Assembly (NCBI GenBank): GCA_963924555.1
Contig: OZ004590.1
Location: 6,812,001-6,876,000 of the forward strand
DNA: 64,000 bases
Direction of reading: 5' to 3'
Source of the DNA: Crambe crambe
Taxonomy: Eukaryota > Porifera > Demospongiae > Poecilosclerida > Crambeidae
Below the pieces are notes generated by a model. The model was not told the origin of the DNA, searched no databases, and saw nothing but the letters and a program-made list of their open reading frames with translations. Positions within the stretch are counted from its first letter, which is position 1. Each line of letters starts with the position of its first letter. Of the stretch, positions 23,817-38,400 are shown piece by piece. The position numbers were made by a program, and so were the translations under genes.

Positions 23817-24836
23817 ACATGCATCACTTTGACTTGAACCACATGCATAGTTAATAGTTAGCTAGCACTTTTTATTCGTTGTAGGCCGTTCAAGAACTTG
23901 GATCATTAATTTCATCAACTTACCCATTAGCTCAGGTAGCTATGATCTTGAGTTTGTTGCTATTAATTTATTCTCTTTCAACGATTACCCACTTAATCTT
24001 CATACAACACCCGTCAAAACATGACTTGGGGCTATTGCGTACAATACATGTATATGCAAGGCTTATAGCTAAACCTGATTATTATGATTGTCTTTATTTC
24101 ATATCCATGGTTACGAATCAGCTTATAGGATATAGCTGCATGGTTGCTAGGGCTACTAGGCTATACTGAATAAAATATGCATGAAATAATGTACCAAATA
24201 TATAAATTATCATCATCCAATCTTTTAAGGATCAGCTGGGGTGAAGGAGGTGATAAGCAGACTATAGAAATTGTGGCCATAATGTACTACTTGTTTACAT
24301 GTATAGCTATATATCTTAACTGCATGCATAATAATTCTGTGGTCAATTTATGACTAATTTCTAGATTATAATGACTTTGGCTCTGTGATGGTTACTTGAT
24401 GACTTACACCCATTTATGCTAGACATGCACACCTTTTTGCACATATGAATCTACAGCCAGCTAGTTACATCACTTTTTTTGATGGCATTTTTTATTTGTT
24501 CTGTTTAGACTAGCTCTGCTGTCTTCAGCATAAGAAAATTCAGCACTTAACAGCACTCATCTTGTGTTCGCTATGCCATCATGATAAAGTACAGTGTCCA
24601 TGATCCAATTGATTTTAATATACCATTCACTCATGCAGTGTATCATAATCACATAACTATAAAGAACTTCTTTTTTTAAAATACAATTTTAACAGGCTCT
24701 CTCTCGTAATTAGAATATTCCATCCAGATCTATGATACACTTAAATTCTCAAATTCTTTCATAGCAAATTATTATGAGTATATGAGGAGTGATTACTATA
24801 GGTAAAAATGATGAGAGGTGAAAATCATTGTAAGTG
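23817..24836. other. Intergenic region between the convergent TARBP1 and CUB genes
   Basis: About 1 kb of AT-rich sequence expected to contain both 3' untranslated regions. No RNA gene, open frame of note or repeat was found. Confidence 0.6.
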
Positions 24837-26089
24837 TTACTGAAGGGACTGGTGAGTTGTGTGACTGAGCACAGGCAGCTGCTGATATCTGATCAGAAAA
24901 AATCCTCCATCGATGAAATCTGTGGAAAATCTGAGCAGCACCTTTGAAGGTTGTCTTATGGTGAAAGGAGAATATGGTTCTTTCCCACACAATAGTGTGA
25001 AGAATTGGTATTCTGTTTCGGTACCACTCATTCTCAAAATTTCAATTTTGTCCCCTTTTGAACAGTCCGCTGATGATGGAAGGTGAATGTATATTGTTGT
25101 AAGCACCAAGTCGTGCTCTGGCTGGACAAAGATCTCATACTCACACAGTTCCTGTGGTCTGTATTCCAGGGGAAACTGTGGGGAAGGGATAAGAGCTGTT
25201 GGTTTCTTGTATTCTCTTCTCGGTCCACACCTGAAGCCTGCAGAAAGGAGTGGAGAAGGAAGTAGCTAGCTACAGAGTGTATGGAATAGTCTGCACATGT
25301 GTATAATTAGCTATAGGCCTTATTTCTGGTAGTCGCAGTTATCTGGAGCCTACCTCGTCTGTATGTTATATATTCCAATTGGAATCCAGTGTATTCTGTA
25401 TCGTTATCAGTCTTGAATTCAATGTAGAGGAAACGTCCTGTACTATGAATGGTCTGAAAAGGCCTAGTGGTATTTCCACAGAAAGGTCCTATACGTCTAC
25501 TGGTGTTATTTTCTCCATCATAAACAGCTACCCAGTCTCTGTCACACGTGTTGATTGATGATCCTTCTTGCACACTGAACACTGTCCCAGGCCGCAGACT
25601 TAGGGCTATTCTCTTCCCAGGATCAGTGATTATTCTGTACCCGCAGATTTCATCCTTTGGATATTGGGCAGGAAAATCTGGGGAGGTGATCAATCCACTG
25701 GGTTTCAGGTATAAAGACCCACACTTTGTTTCTGAAAAAAAAAATGTTAAAATAATAGCTACCACTAGCTCACCAAAGTGACACTCACCTCTTTCACAAC
25801 ATTGTCCATGCCAGCCTTCTGAACACGAGCATATTTTGAGGAAACTACTCCCATGTGCAGTACCTCCATTCTTGCACTGGAATTCGCAGTACTTGGTGTC
25901 TTGGTGCAGAGTGGGTCGATAGTATGTGTTGTCGTCATAGCAATGCCTTTCATAGTCCAAGAACTTCATCGAACAGTGACAATCTCTGTATTTCACTGCT
26001 TCCCAAATGTCACAAGTGGCCCAACTATGGCATACCAGGGTGACTACTGTTAACAGAGATAAGACTAGCAATTTGCTGCAAGCAAACAT
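24837..26089 (-). CDS. Secreted EGF-like/two-CUB-domain protein
   Basis: Three exons (26089-25789, 25731-25354, 25237-24837), total 359 residues. A signal peptide occupies about residues 1-24. Residues 25-67 are Cys-rich without clear family. An EGF-like module follows (CEFQCKNGG, then CSCSEGWHGQCCE). Two CUB domains follow: the first starts KCGSLYLKPSGLITSPDFPA and includes DWVAVYDGENNTS and PFCGNTTRPF; the second starts FRCGPRREYKKPTALIPSPQ and ends before LPVLSHTTHQ. CUB1 keeps the Tyr-Asp pair near DWVAVYDG that often goes with calcium binding. N-glycosylation sequons support secretion. A named ortholog is not recognised; matrix, lectin-like or protease-inhibitor roles are possible. Divergent from KNTC1 (322 bp between starts). 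Confidence 0.82.
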
Positions 26090-26411
26090 AATGTAGCCAG
26101 TGAAGATTCTTAATATCAGCTCTCTTTTTATGTATAATATTCTTCACATCCAGAACTCGGTGTCTAGATCTGCAATACATCGTGCTATTGATTATATAGA
26201 AAGTGAAAAATTATATAACCAATAAATTAAAGATACTGTACTAGCTACCTAGTCACAACAAGCAAAAAAAGAGGGAGACCATACCCGGACCAGAGCAGCC
26301 GTATAATTTATTAGGACTTATACTGGCGCGCGTAGATGTGAGCCCATTGCGCATGCTCGTTTCTGGATTGTGGCGGGAACCGGCAAGCAAGCAAGCAAGC
26401 TAGCAAGCTGA
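26090..26411. promoter_or_regulatory. Shared upstream region of the CUB gene and KNTC1
   Basis: The two genes start on opposite strands 322 bp apart, so both promoters must lie here. The right half is richer in GC (26330-26390 with GGCGCGCGT and a CAAGCAAG repeat), and no obvious TATA box stands at a useful distance for KNTC1. Inferred from gene positions only. Confidence 0.5.
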
Positions 26412-29400
26412 ATGATGTTATCAGCTGAAGCTGTTGGAAAGAAGGGTAGATTATTCGAAGCCCAAGAGGCTTGGAAAGTACCCCTGCTGAGTGATACTAC
26501 AGATGATTATGAGGTAGGTAGCTAGCTAGATAGCTTGGCCCGTTATAAACCAGGTAAAGGGTTGGTTACGCCAGACTTATATCGGCGCGGCCTTACCCAA
26601 CTAGTCTGATCTGTTACATTCTCACAATTAAACAGTGTGCAAACTTTGGTGTTGTAAGGGAAGGCTATCATGCTGTTGTCAAGGGGAATTCCCTCCACCT
26701 CCACTATGCCACGCCCACCAATGACCTGCCAGCCACTACTTTCACTTTTGGTAAGTTTCCAGAAAGCTACTTTAGTGAACTTTTGGTTCTGTCCTCATTA
26801 GATGACAAGATAGACTGCATTGGTTGGAGCAGGCATGGAAGTGATCCACTGCTAGTGGTTGGTGACAGGTAACTATTATGACACTGACAGCTGCACTGTT
26901 TCCATGAGACCTCAATATTATAGACTAGGTCTTCTGCACTTCATCACTCCGAGCTTAAATTCGGTCCTATTTTCACAGGCAAGTACATTGAAAAGTGTAC
27001 ACCACTCTATTAAGAGAACCTCTCTTTAAAAAGCCTCCCAGTAAGGCCACTATTAATAGAGTGATTGTTTCCTGTCCACCGCCCGCGTATTGAAAATGTC
27101 ACCGCATCGAAAATATTATTACTGCCATTGCTCATGCACGCAGTAGAGCGCGCACATATTTGGCTTCACACGCAGCTCTTTTTGGGAAAGCCTGTGGTGA
27201 ATGATGAAGACAGGAACTTTGAGACAAACAACGAAGCAATAATAGAATAATTATAATAACCTCCCGCCTGCAGCACTTGTGGAAGTCTCTTGGACAGGAA
27301 ACTAGGATTCTATAAATAGTGGCCTAATGCTTATACCATTGATTTATAAAGAGACCACCTCCATTAAGAGACTACCTTTTGGTGCCCGAGAGGTGGTCGC
27401 ATGTTTCACAGCCATGTATTCTGCACATTACACACACAGGCTCTGATCAGCAATACGGAATTGGATCAACCCATTTTTGCTGACTTGCAATTTTTTGATG
27501 GTATATAGAATTCTATAGTATCTTTTACTCCATTGATTGCACCACCATCATCATCATCTTCTAGGAAATGAGCTCCTTGTACTGATGAGGGGCGGAAATT
27601 TGACCATCTTCAGAAATTTATCGCTGCTAGAATTTCAGTCGGGTATGTATGTATGTATACCATTGCAAATAGGATCAAAGGTCATAGCATCTCATTGGTC
27701 TTGTATGCACAGCTCTGGAGACAGAGAACAATGAAGACTTTATTGCTGATGTATGTACAGAACTCTTTGATCCTCCATGCTCTATAACTCTTGATTGATT
27801 GTTTGTTCAGCTCCAAAGTCGGATCCAGCTAGTGCGCATGGACCTATCTACCATGCATGGAGGTTCTCCATCATCCATCCTGCCTCTTCTCATGGACAAT
27901 GCAACAGGACTTGTGTCCACTGTAGGTTTGTTTGTCTTTCTTTCTCTTTCTTTATAGATAGAGTTTCATACAACAACTTGTAATCATCCAACCCCATTCA
28001 ATTTCCTCTAGGGAAGAGGGCCTCAAGTCTTGTGCCTTTGGCAAAGACCCGCCAATTCATCAGCTGACCAGCAGTACCAGTTCTATGACTCAGTCAACTT
28101 CTTCGAAGAAGGTATGATGTAACAGACCTAAATGTGATGATTGAAATTGCAAAAGTTCTCTTTGAATTTGAAACTCTTGTTTTTTATTTTGATTAAAGAG
28201 GCTGTGATGGTGAGATGTGAAGCAACCTCTTGTGGAAAGTATTTGCTCACCTTCAGTGACTGTGTAAGTATGGCACCACAACATGTTGCTGTCATTGTTT
28301 TTGTTGTTGTTGTTCATATGCCGTGATAATATCTGCGTCTCCTCTCTTCCTGCCAGGGCAAAGTCTGCATTTGGTTGTTATCGTCCTTGATCATGGTGAA
28401 CATGTGGACGGAGCCTGACACAGTTGTCAAGGACTTTTGTACTTTCAAGAGGAGCCATGCTAGTCTAGCAACAGCAGCAAGTGATGGAGCAGCTGATTCT
28501 TCCTTATCCTTTCTCAACCAGAGTTCCGATGGTCTCTGTGTTGTAACTGAAAGTAGTGAAGGCCAGGTTAGTTGGTCCTAAGTGACTGTTCTCTGTAATG
28601 AAACTTGTGGAGGAAAAATTCTTTGTGGTTCTGATGAGATTTCCCATCATGTGAAAATTTCTGTGTAGGTGAGCTTGAAGGTGGCTACTTTGCCTGATCT
28701 TGTGGTGCTCCATTCACTGGACGTTCCTCAGTCCACCCAGTTGTTTCACGGAGAGGTTACAGAGGTCAGTCAGCACAGTAGGCAAACTAGCCTGTAACTG
28801 GTTTCCCCTCCTTCCCCTCCCTTCCTCCCTCCTCCCTTCCCGTCCCTCCCTCCCTCCCTCATCCCTCCTCCCTTCCCGTCCCTCCCTTCATCCCTTCCCG
28901 TCCCTCCCTTCCTCCATCCCTTCCCCTCCCTCCCTCCCTCCTCCCTTCCCATCCCTCCCTTCCTCCCTCCTCCCTCATCCCTCCCTCCTCCCTTCCCATC
29001 CCTCCCTTCTTCCCTCATCCCTTCCTGTCCCTCCCTCCCTCCCTCCTCCCTTCCCGTCCCTCCCTCCTCCCTTCCCGTCCCTCCCTCCCTCCCTCCTCCC
29101 TCCTCCCTTCCCGTCCCTCCCTTCCTCCCTCATCCTTCCCTCCTCCCTTCCCATCCCTCCTCCCTCCCTCTTGCAGGACGCACTGTACTACTTGGAGCCC
29201 ACCCTGCAGGTGATGCAGCTGGTGCAGACTCAGCCTGAGAAGAAGCTGGCAATGTTGCTAATGCAACACAAATTCAATGAAGCTGAGAGATTTGCAACTG
29301 AATACCACATAGATCAAGAAGTAAGTATATATACTCACACACAAATGGTGGCTGAATAGATGCTTTTACTGTCCATTATGAAAAAATAAATCTACTTTAG

Positions 29401-32400
29401 CTGGTTCACAAGAGCAAGGCCAGAGTCTTAAGTGAGCAGTTGAGTAGCACCACTTCCAGTGCTGAAGATGCTGAGATCTTGACGTCTCTCATCCAGTCTC
29501 TTGATAAAATTGAAGTGAGTAGTATACTGACTCCTGACCAGTAATCTATCTAGTACCAGTAATCTATCTAGTACTGGTACTCTATATATTATATAGGATG
29601 AGGATTTCATCATGGAGATGATCTTTCAATTCCCGTACCAAACCTTGGAACTGACCCTAAAGATGCTTCACCATGCCAACAAGAAGGTCAGTATTTTTTA
29701 AAATTTACCACCAGTGATATTATGTTGTTTTTTTAATTTTATAATTGGTGTAGGTGAAGACACCTGGCCTGCTCATGAAGGTAGGTAAACTACAGTGCAC
29801 TGTGAAGAAGGTAGAGTAGTATGTTCTGCATTTGTGTAGGTGAAATTGGCTCTGAACAAGTTGACCACTTACCAGATGATCCAAGGGAAGAATGAATTCA
29901 GGTGCGTTTTAAGGAAATCTCCTTGAGTAAGTCATGGTGTCCATGTGTGTGTGATTCTATATGAAACAGGTCGCAGTCGTGGTTATCTTTCTTGGCTGCT
30001 TCATCTCTAGAGGAGCTGAAACACTACTTGAGTCAGGGAGACTTCAAAAGTGCCTATTGCATTCATGATAGACACATGGTATGCCATTGCCCTCCCACCC
30101 CACTCCCCCCCCCCCCCCCCATAATGCATAGTCTAGATACTACTGGTGATATGATGAGTCATCATACAACATGCATGATGTTGTAGGGATCCTTGGTGAG
30201 TGAGGTAGATGAGACCAGTCTCCTCTCTCTGCTCCAATGTGTTCCCGAGTCTGTTGACTCCAATTCGCTGGGGCATTGGCTCTCTCGTTACATCGTGCCC
30301 TTTGTCCTCCAACACCATCCTCAATCACTTGTGAGTCAAACCCCTTTGATATCATTGAATTCTTCCATTCATGAATCTCTGTGTTATGTTATGCAGAGTG
30401 AACTGCTGCACTGGACTGAGGAAAGAACCAAGCTGCTGGAGTTGGTACATAAGGTACATACCCTTTTCTCCTCCCACTTCCTCTTACTCCTCCCTCTCTC
30501 CCCTCCCTCCTTCCCCTCCCTCTCTTCCCTCCCTCCTTCCCCTCCCCCTCTCCCCTCCCTCCCTCCTCCCTCCTTCCCCTCCCTCCCCTTACAGGAGAAT
30601 TGGCCTCAAAATGGAGTCCAACTAGCCAGTGCTGTCTTGGAAACCATCAGCTCGTTCAAGAACCCGTCCATCAAAATGGCCATCCGGCCACATGTATTCA
30701 ACATGACCAAGAGTCAATCGTTGTCACCTCTAGGTGGTCTCAAATCCTTACAAGACAGCTTAAGTGATCTTCTCTATCTCCGCTCCTCTCTCCAATGTAC
30801 CATCACTTTATCCCAATATGAAAGTGTAAGCCTGCATAATGCCCCTCCCCTTAAACAAGCACCACTAATATACCCCCTCCCCGTCACTGAATGAATGAAG
30901 CCCTAATGCTTTGCTGACTGAAACTCCACCCTCTTTCTTGATCACTTGCAGGAGTCACGTGAAGCAACTGTTCATAGACTCCTGGACAAGGTTGTTGCTG
31001 TCGAACTAGTGGAGGCTGCTGTGAGGTCAAAGGTCATTCCCTATGTGCAGAAGCACGATCTGAAGTTAGATGATGTGCTCCTCAACTACATCAAAGTTAG
31101 TGTGACATGTATTGTTGTACTGAGTTGGCATGATGCATGTCAGTGTAAGGATAAGATTATCTGATGTTCATTTTCCAGCTTTTCCTGATGCAGTCTTCAT
31201 GGCATATTTCATCAGGTGTGGAAGGCAGTGCTCACGAGGCTAAAGTCATAGCTCTCATACAAGCTCTGCAGGACAAAGAGGTTGGGAAACCTTTCAATGC
31301 TCAATGTGACCATGGCCAGAAGGCGTGTCCTAATTAGAGAGCTAGTTAAGCCACACCCCTTGTAATTGTAGCTGCAAGTGATGGGATGTGTGGAGTTGCT
31401 GAGACACGTGCAAGCTCCATGGAGTGAGGTGGTCGAGGAACTGGTACAGGACTGTCTGGCGTGGGATCACCCCATGGTCTCCAACCTCAGGAAACAATAC
31501 AGACTCCTCCTGCTCAAGAAACTTCTCCATGGCTACGGGATCAGGGAGTTCAACTTCTCTGATTCAGGTCGAGGATGGGTACGTTTATTTGTTTTTTAAG
31601 ACGAGTTATTGATAATGATGTGAATGATATTTTGTAGATTTATATTCGAAAGATTTTAGCCTCAGGGAAATTGACAGCACTGAATGATGCTTTGGAGGTA
31701 CCTGCAAATAGTGGTTTGCGTTCATGATACACTATACCTTGTTCCATTCCGGATCTTGGTTCCAGGTTGCAAATATGTACCAGCTGGAGGAATTGGAAGT
31801 GTACAAGCATCATTTGGTCGTTCTTATTCAAAGGGAAAAGGCAAGGAGAGAGAACTTTAAATCTGTCCTCTATGTTAGTTTTTTTCTTCCCTTAGTTGGA
31901 TGAGGCTTTGGATATGATGGCCTCCCTCCCTGCAAAGCTGAAGGTCATGGTTGCCAACAAGTCACTCACCCTTGCATCATGCAAACTTCAAATCCCATTT
32001 CACCCAGAGCTGGTATGCAATCGGAATCTGAAACCAATATTGAGTATTATTACAATGGACAGGATATTGGAACGGAACGTGAAGGAGCTATACGACTGGT
32101 TCTGTTGAGTTTGCAAGTCCTGGAGAAATCTCTAAAGAAAGGTGTGTGTGTGTGTGTGACATTGAAACTAGTAATTGAGAAGTAATGATCCTTACATCTC
32201 TAGGGGAGGTGGAGGTGTGGCCACCATCTTCCATGGACGAATTTTGTGATGTTGCAGCTGCTATTCAGCTGTACAAGAGGCTTCTAGCTCTTCAGGTAAT
32301 CAAGTTAAAATGAGACATTCCTGCTATGGTAGTTCCATCACTTATATCTGTTATCTTTGAAGGTCGAATATTCAGTTTACTTGAGTCCCAGGGAACTTAC

Positions 32401-35400
32401 TGACCAAGGAAAATGTGCAAAATTATTCGCTGAACAAGTGGAGGGGTTTGTGGAAGGTTCCAGTGAGGGAGATGGGACCAGTGGTGGTTCCACTACAACT
32501 TCATCTGGTACAACTCACCATCGTTTTAAAAGGTGAAGCAGCTCTTTTTTGTGCGTAACAAGAAGGGTGAATGCACATTGCGGATCAGGTTTTGTAGACT
32601 GCTTGGTTACGGGGAAGAAGAAGTGATTGGTGCTGTTGTATTCAGCTGTGCTCGGAAAGGAAAGTTGGAAAAAGTGAAGAAACTCTGCAGGTAAAGGAAA
32701 AACACAGTTATTTAGCTAGCTAGGTGATTCCCCCATGCTTGTGAAAGACGAACTATTTCGTCTGGCTACCTGCCATTGATGAGGGTGGGGGGGAGATCAT
32801 GAGTTTGAAGATATGTAAATTGGGTGATGATTTGGCGGTCTCTGCAGAATTAATTTAATTAAAATATATGAAAATTAGCTGCTGATTTTGATGTTTCTTT
32901 CCCACGTCAGAACTGGGCATGGTGGGGAGGGAGAGGTCACGATGTCTGAACTATCAAAGAACCTCCCTGTCCTGTTGGCAAGTCTTGATCTTGAGATTCT
33001 GTGAAATACTTACATCAAACAAAGTTACTGGAGTCTTTATGGGGGGGGGGGGGGGGGGGGGGATGGGGGTCCCATTCTCTGCATCATAGGAATCGCCTTG
33101 CCTTTGATTGCACGGGTGACATCAAAGAGAGCTGAAGAGTGGGGGGAAAAGGGTGGAGGTAATGATTTCATTGTTATTGGTGACAAAAGAACAAGGAGGA
33201 GGATGATGATGAATGGATTAATTGGGGGCGAGGAGTCACAATTAGGGCATAGTCTGTGTTGTTTTGACTGCAGCTGAAGGAATTGACTGAGAGGAAGTGG
33301 AATCTCAGCATTCAGTAGATTCACTTATGACTGTTGGAAGCTAAATTGATTATGTAAAGAAATCCTATAACCTTGAGTAATTTTGGCCAATTTTTTTATG
33401 AGAAATCAAAGCATTCAGTATGATACCTAGATTCACTTTTGAGTGTTAAAACCTATATTATCATGTCTAGAAATTCCCTTCCACCCGCCTGCAGAGGGGT
33501 TGGAGGGTCATACTTTGGATGGAAGGATTAAATTTATTAAATGGTTATTTTGTAGGGATCTGATGGTGTGTGATGTCAGTTCAAGGACAGCTTCACTGCT
33601 GCTTGCTGTGATTCAGGAGTTTTGGTTGGCAATGGAGAGAATGCCAGAGAGAGTGACAAGGGACGATGTGGAATTCATCAGGAGTGCAGCCTCTTACGCC
33701 ACTTCCTTCTCCAAAAATAGTACATAATATCAACTCACTGGATTCAGTACTTGTCAATGATAATTTATTATAAGCAGATCTTCTCTTTGATATGGTTAAA
33801 GTTCACTACCTCTGCTCTTTCCTAAGCTGCCTTTTCTCTCAGTGCAGTGAGGCAGAACTGCTTGACTTGAGGTATGTAGTAATCACTGTATTTAATCTAC
33901 TATTACTCACCCTCTGCACTTGTGATTCCAGTCCTAGTGATGAAGGGAGTTCCTTCTCCCACTGCCTATGGAGTCATCGATACAATGAAGATGGTCTCAT
34001 TATGGACAAGGAACAGATTCTTCCACTTGCTGCTCGTTTTTTCTGGATGTGGGTGCCAAGGTCTCTAACTGCATCATCTCCTTCAGAGTCACCGCAAGGA
34101 GTAGGTGATTCCAACTCGGTGCTTCCCCTGGCCACTGAACTACACCAGCTGCTAAAGGACAGTAACCACACCCACCTAGCTCTCCACTGCATCATCAGTG
34201 TATGTTAATGACTTTCTAGAGTAGAGCCGGGACCTGATCATAACGCAATTCAATAGACCTTGGTCATGCTGAGTCAGCAAGTTACCGCAGGTGCTCCACT
34301 TGAAGCGGATCCTTTGGTGTTCTCCCAAGTGGTGGGACCAGGAGGGAGTGTCACTTCCAGTCTCCTCAACTCCCTCACCACTAAGGTAAACTCTGACCCC
34401 TGAGAGAGAGAGAGAGAGAGAGATTTTCTCTTTGTACTGTCATATATACACAGGTTTTATCTTTTCGACATGTGGACCATGAGTACTGCCTATCACTGCT
34501 GCTGGCTCTGTCCCCCTCCAAGGCCATTCCACGTCTCATGGCCATCAAGACTCACAGCATCTCCAGTTACTCCAGAGTCATAGTAAGCAGTTGAGTACAT
34601 GCAGGGAGCAAGGATGGATGGATGGGTGGGTGGGTGGGATAGATGGGTAAATGGTAGATGTTGTAAGCAGTTTCAGCCCTGCAGGTGGATATGGGTGGGT
34701 GAATAGATGGATAGGTGGTGTGGATAGATATGGATGTGCTAGTAAGCAGTTTCAGTCCTGCAATACATGCAAGGAACAAGGTAGGAGGTCTATAGGTGTT
34801 AGGTGAGTAGGATTGATACTGTACCTTGGACTGTGATTTGATGGGTAGATTGATTTGTCTGGTTAATTCTGTTAATGGCTGGATGGATGGATGGATGGAT
34901 GGGTTGATATGGTACCTTGGACTGGGTGGTACTGCTGCATGATGCAAGGATGTGAACTTCTGTAGGCTGTAGCACACACAGCACAGCATGGCTTTGTGGT
35001 GGGGGGAAGTGTTGACTACTAGTATTGCATTGTTTATAAGACCAGAGCTTCACCACATCCCCTGTCCTGATGCAATAATGTCAGCCACCTGTGGCTTGGA
35101 TCAAGACGCTACTGTGACAATCCCCTGTATGATTAAGTCTGCATATGGTATGAGGTGGATATGAGGACATAAGATCATTGTGGAAACAAGTAATATTCTC
35201 TGCCCTTCCCTCCCCCTCCCCTCAGGCCCTCTGTAAGTTGAGTATTGACTACAGCCTGATAGCAAACCAGCCTGCTATCAGGGAGAAATCGTCGGCCATT
35301 CTCAGGGCTGCTGAATGGGGCAGGAAGCTCACCAAGCTGAAAATCTCATACACGGAGGCATTCAGGGGAGGCAAGGAAGAAAGAAAGAAAGTGGCTGCTA

Positions 35401-38400
35401 CTCTCTTGAGAGCAAAGGAGGTTGATGTCAACATTGTGGTCCAATATTGCTGGTGGGTATGTAGTCAAGACCCTATCAGTATACCATGTATGTACGTACA
35501 TATGTACCTGTATTAATGAAGACCCTTTACCTACTTTTGGTGACCCTTTACCAACATTGAGGTGTAATAGAGCTTTATGTTACTGCACACAGTTCAGAGG
35601 TAGATCAAGATACACAGTCTGTTCTCCTGATGTATCTACGAGTGCTCCTCACAGAATGGGAGGAGCCTTACAAAGAGAGGGCATTGGCCGTCATGAGTCA
35701 CATCTCCAAGACAATGATTGGCGAAATGTTCAGCAATCTACTAATGACAAAGGTATCTATATATTCAAGGCTTCTTCTCCTTCAAGTGGATCTATTTTCC
35801 TACAGGTTCTTCCTTACGATTATACGAAGATTTCTTTCTTATTGCAATTCCTTCAAAATGAAACCACGCCCCCATCTCTGAAAGTAGAACAGGTATTTGT
35901 GTCATATGACTTATCTTGAAGTCATGTGACTTATTATTAATGATCATAGGGGCTACTGATTCTAGACTGCCTCAAGCATTACAAGCGAGTTGCAGCCCCT
36001 TCAGAATACGAGAGGCAGTGGCAATCCTCAAAAAAAAAATCCACACTTAATGAGGTGCATGAAGAATATCTCAGATTGAATGTCTATCATTGCCATGTTT
36101 TGAATTGTTGTTACAGACAGGAGGCATGGTTGACCTGCCTCCCATGGCATCGAATCTTCTTCCTTTTCACCATCTTCTTTATGGAGACCCAATGAAAATT
36201 ATAGGTAAGTCAGGCAGTTACATTCTCCATGAAGTAGTGATTGAAGTTCACAGTATTGCTTACATGACATTTTGCAGGTCCAGAGCTCTCCATTCAAACT
36301 GTAGGCAAATTGACTGCACTTGCTAGAATACTGCAAGTCAGTTACTACTTAATTAAATTAAATTTTACTTCCATCTGAATTCTTACCTCAGCTCCCTATG
36401 GACGATTTCTACTCAACAAGCATAAAAAATATCACTCTATCGTGTGACAGTCATGTGATCACACCTGTGATGGGAAAATCCCTGGAGTTTGATGATATTA
36501 GTCCCTTACTGAACAAAATAGAAGAAGCGTCTTTTGCCCTTACAATAGCAAAGTGGTTATCTGAACATCTTTGTCATGATCAGAGCAAAATAAAGGCCTT
36601 GGAAACAGCACTCTCCATAGCACAGCAGTTGGAGGGGCAAGCTAAAACAGAGGTAGGTTTAATCCTGAGGGTCAACCCCTATAATCACTTGTTATTCCTT
36701 TTAAGTCCGAAGTGAAGAGTGCCCGAGATAGAGTTGGGTTGTTTAGCTCAATGCTAGCCTTGAAGCGGACAGAAGAACTGCTCCGATATCACCAGTTGGA
36801 CCAGCCCAAGTATCTCGACCTCTCTGGACCTGCTCTCATCATGGCACTCTACACTGACATACCAGTGGCAGCCAGCTCAGCAAAAAGGGGTGAGTACATT
36901 TCCCCTTCAGTTCCCCCCTCCCTCTGCTCATTTTCTCCCATACCAATCCCCCACCCCTCCCAGCACTGCCTCTACACTCCATAACGACTAAGATTGCCCA
37001 ATTCTTCAACATCAGTCTGAATAAGGTCCAGTACAAACTCTATGAGGTACACATATCTCCATATACCAAATGTGTAGGAGTAGTCAAGTCTCCAATGTCA
37101 TGTTTGTGTACAGCAATGGCTCCTCTCCTTTGGCTCTGCCAAGAAAGACATGGATACCACTCAGGTATGCATTATGATTATTTTGGGTGATTTGACTGTA
37201 TGATTGGTGTGTATTGGTACAGGTTTCTCTGCTAGAGGACACCACTGAAGAAACCACTGAAGAGGAGGAGGAGGATGAAGACAGGCTCAACATGAAAAGG
37301 TGAGTGAGCGATAGTCTATCCCCCCACCACCATACTACCTCTGATGTCTGTGTGTTGGCAGGCTAGTGTATTTGCTGAGCATGCCCGAGAAGTTGGAGTC
37401 AAACTCGGTCATGTTACTCAACTGGGCCAAGGTAAGGAATTGTTCTCTTGTGACTAAGTTTCAAGTCTTCTTAATTTGCAGCGAACTTCTTCCTCGGCAC
37501 GGTGTTTATCCAGAGTACGGGCCCTCCAGGTACTATTCACCATAGCAACCCCCACCATGATAGAGACCATCAGTGGCACCTCGATTAAAGACATCAAGTG
37601 AGCAGTTGTTGTTACGGAGCCCTCCCATAGTTTCACCACCTGTTTTGCCTACCCTACAGGGCATTCATGCAGAGTGCAATGTTCACATGTGAGTTGGAGG
37701 GCCTGCACATCTCCACCACTCTGGCAGCCTTCCAGAGCTGCAATAAAGGAGGTTTGGTAAAGACTCTCTGGAAAAATCATGCTAGAGAACCCAAGGTATT
37801 GACTGTGTAAGCAGGCCATTGACCCAGGTTTTGTCTCTTTTTGTTTATCTTTGAGGTGAAGACTTGACAACCTTTCACACACATACATATTGGTTTTTTT
37901 TTTATTGTTTTCTTTGTGTGCATGCCCTCAGGCTGTCCGCTTGACCTGTGAGCTTTGCTTGTATTATGATATTGGGAACAGCAATCTTTGGGCAAGACTG
38001 CTGGAACAGCTCCTCCACCTCTCCATGGTACGTATGCATAATGGGATCCATTGTTTACCTCATAGTGTCCAACATCAGCTGTAATGTGATTAAATCCTTT
38101 TCAGCTTCCTTATCTGCGATACCTGCTCAAGAGACTGGTTTCTACAAGTCCAGATATGAATGTATGTATGTATGGTTGTTAGCCTTCTTAATAAGTGGCT
38201 GGTCATATCATAACATTATAAAATAGATCCCTTCACTTCCCAATGTATGGCAGAAAGCACTGACCACTCCTCTGGAAACAAGTTTGTGCATAGCATGTAT
38301 AGTATGTGTATCATGCATGCATGGCATGTGGACTACATGTACACTACATGTGCTGCCCATGTAAACTACTGTTGTCATACCAACATAATATAACGCATGC

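Noticed and set aside
28700-29359. 219-codon Pro/Ser-rich frame
   Set aside because: The polypyrimidine tract joins two real KNTC1 exons without a stop by chance; the flanking phases and splice sites support removal of the tract.
34567-35056. Minus-strand frames rich in Ser, Pro, His and Ile
   Set aside because: Produced by GGAT and GGGT repeats inside a KNTC1 intron.
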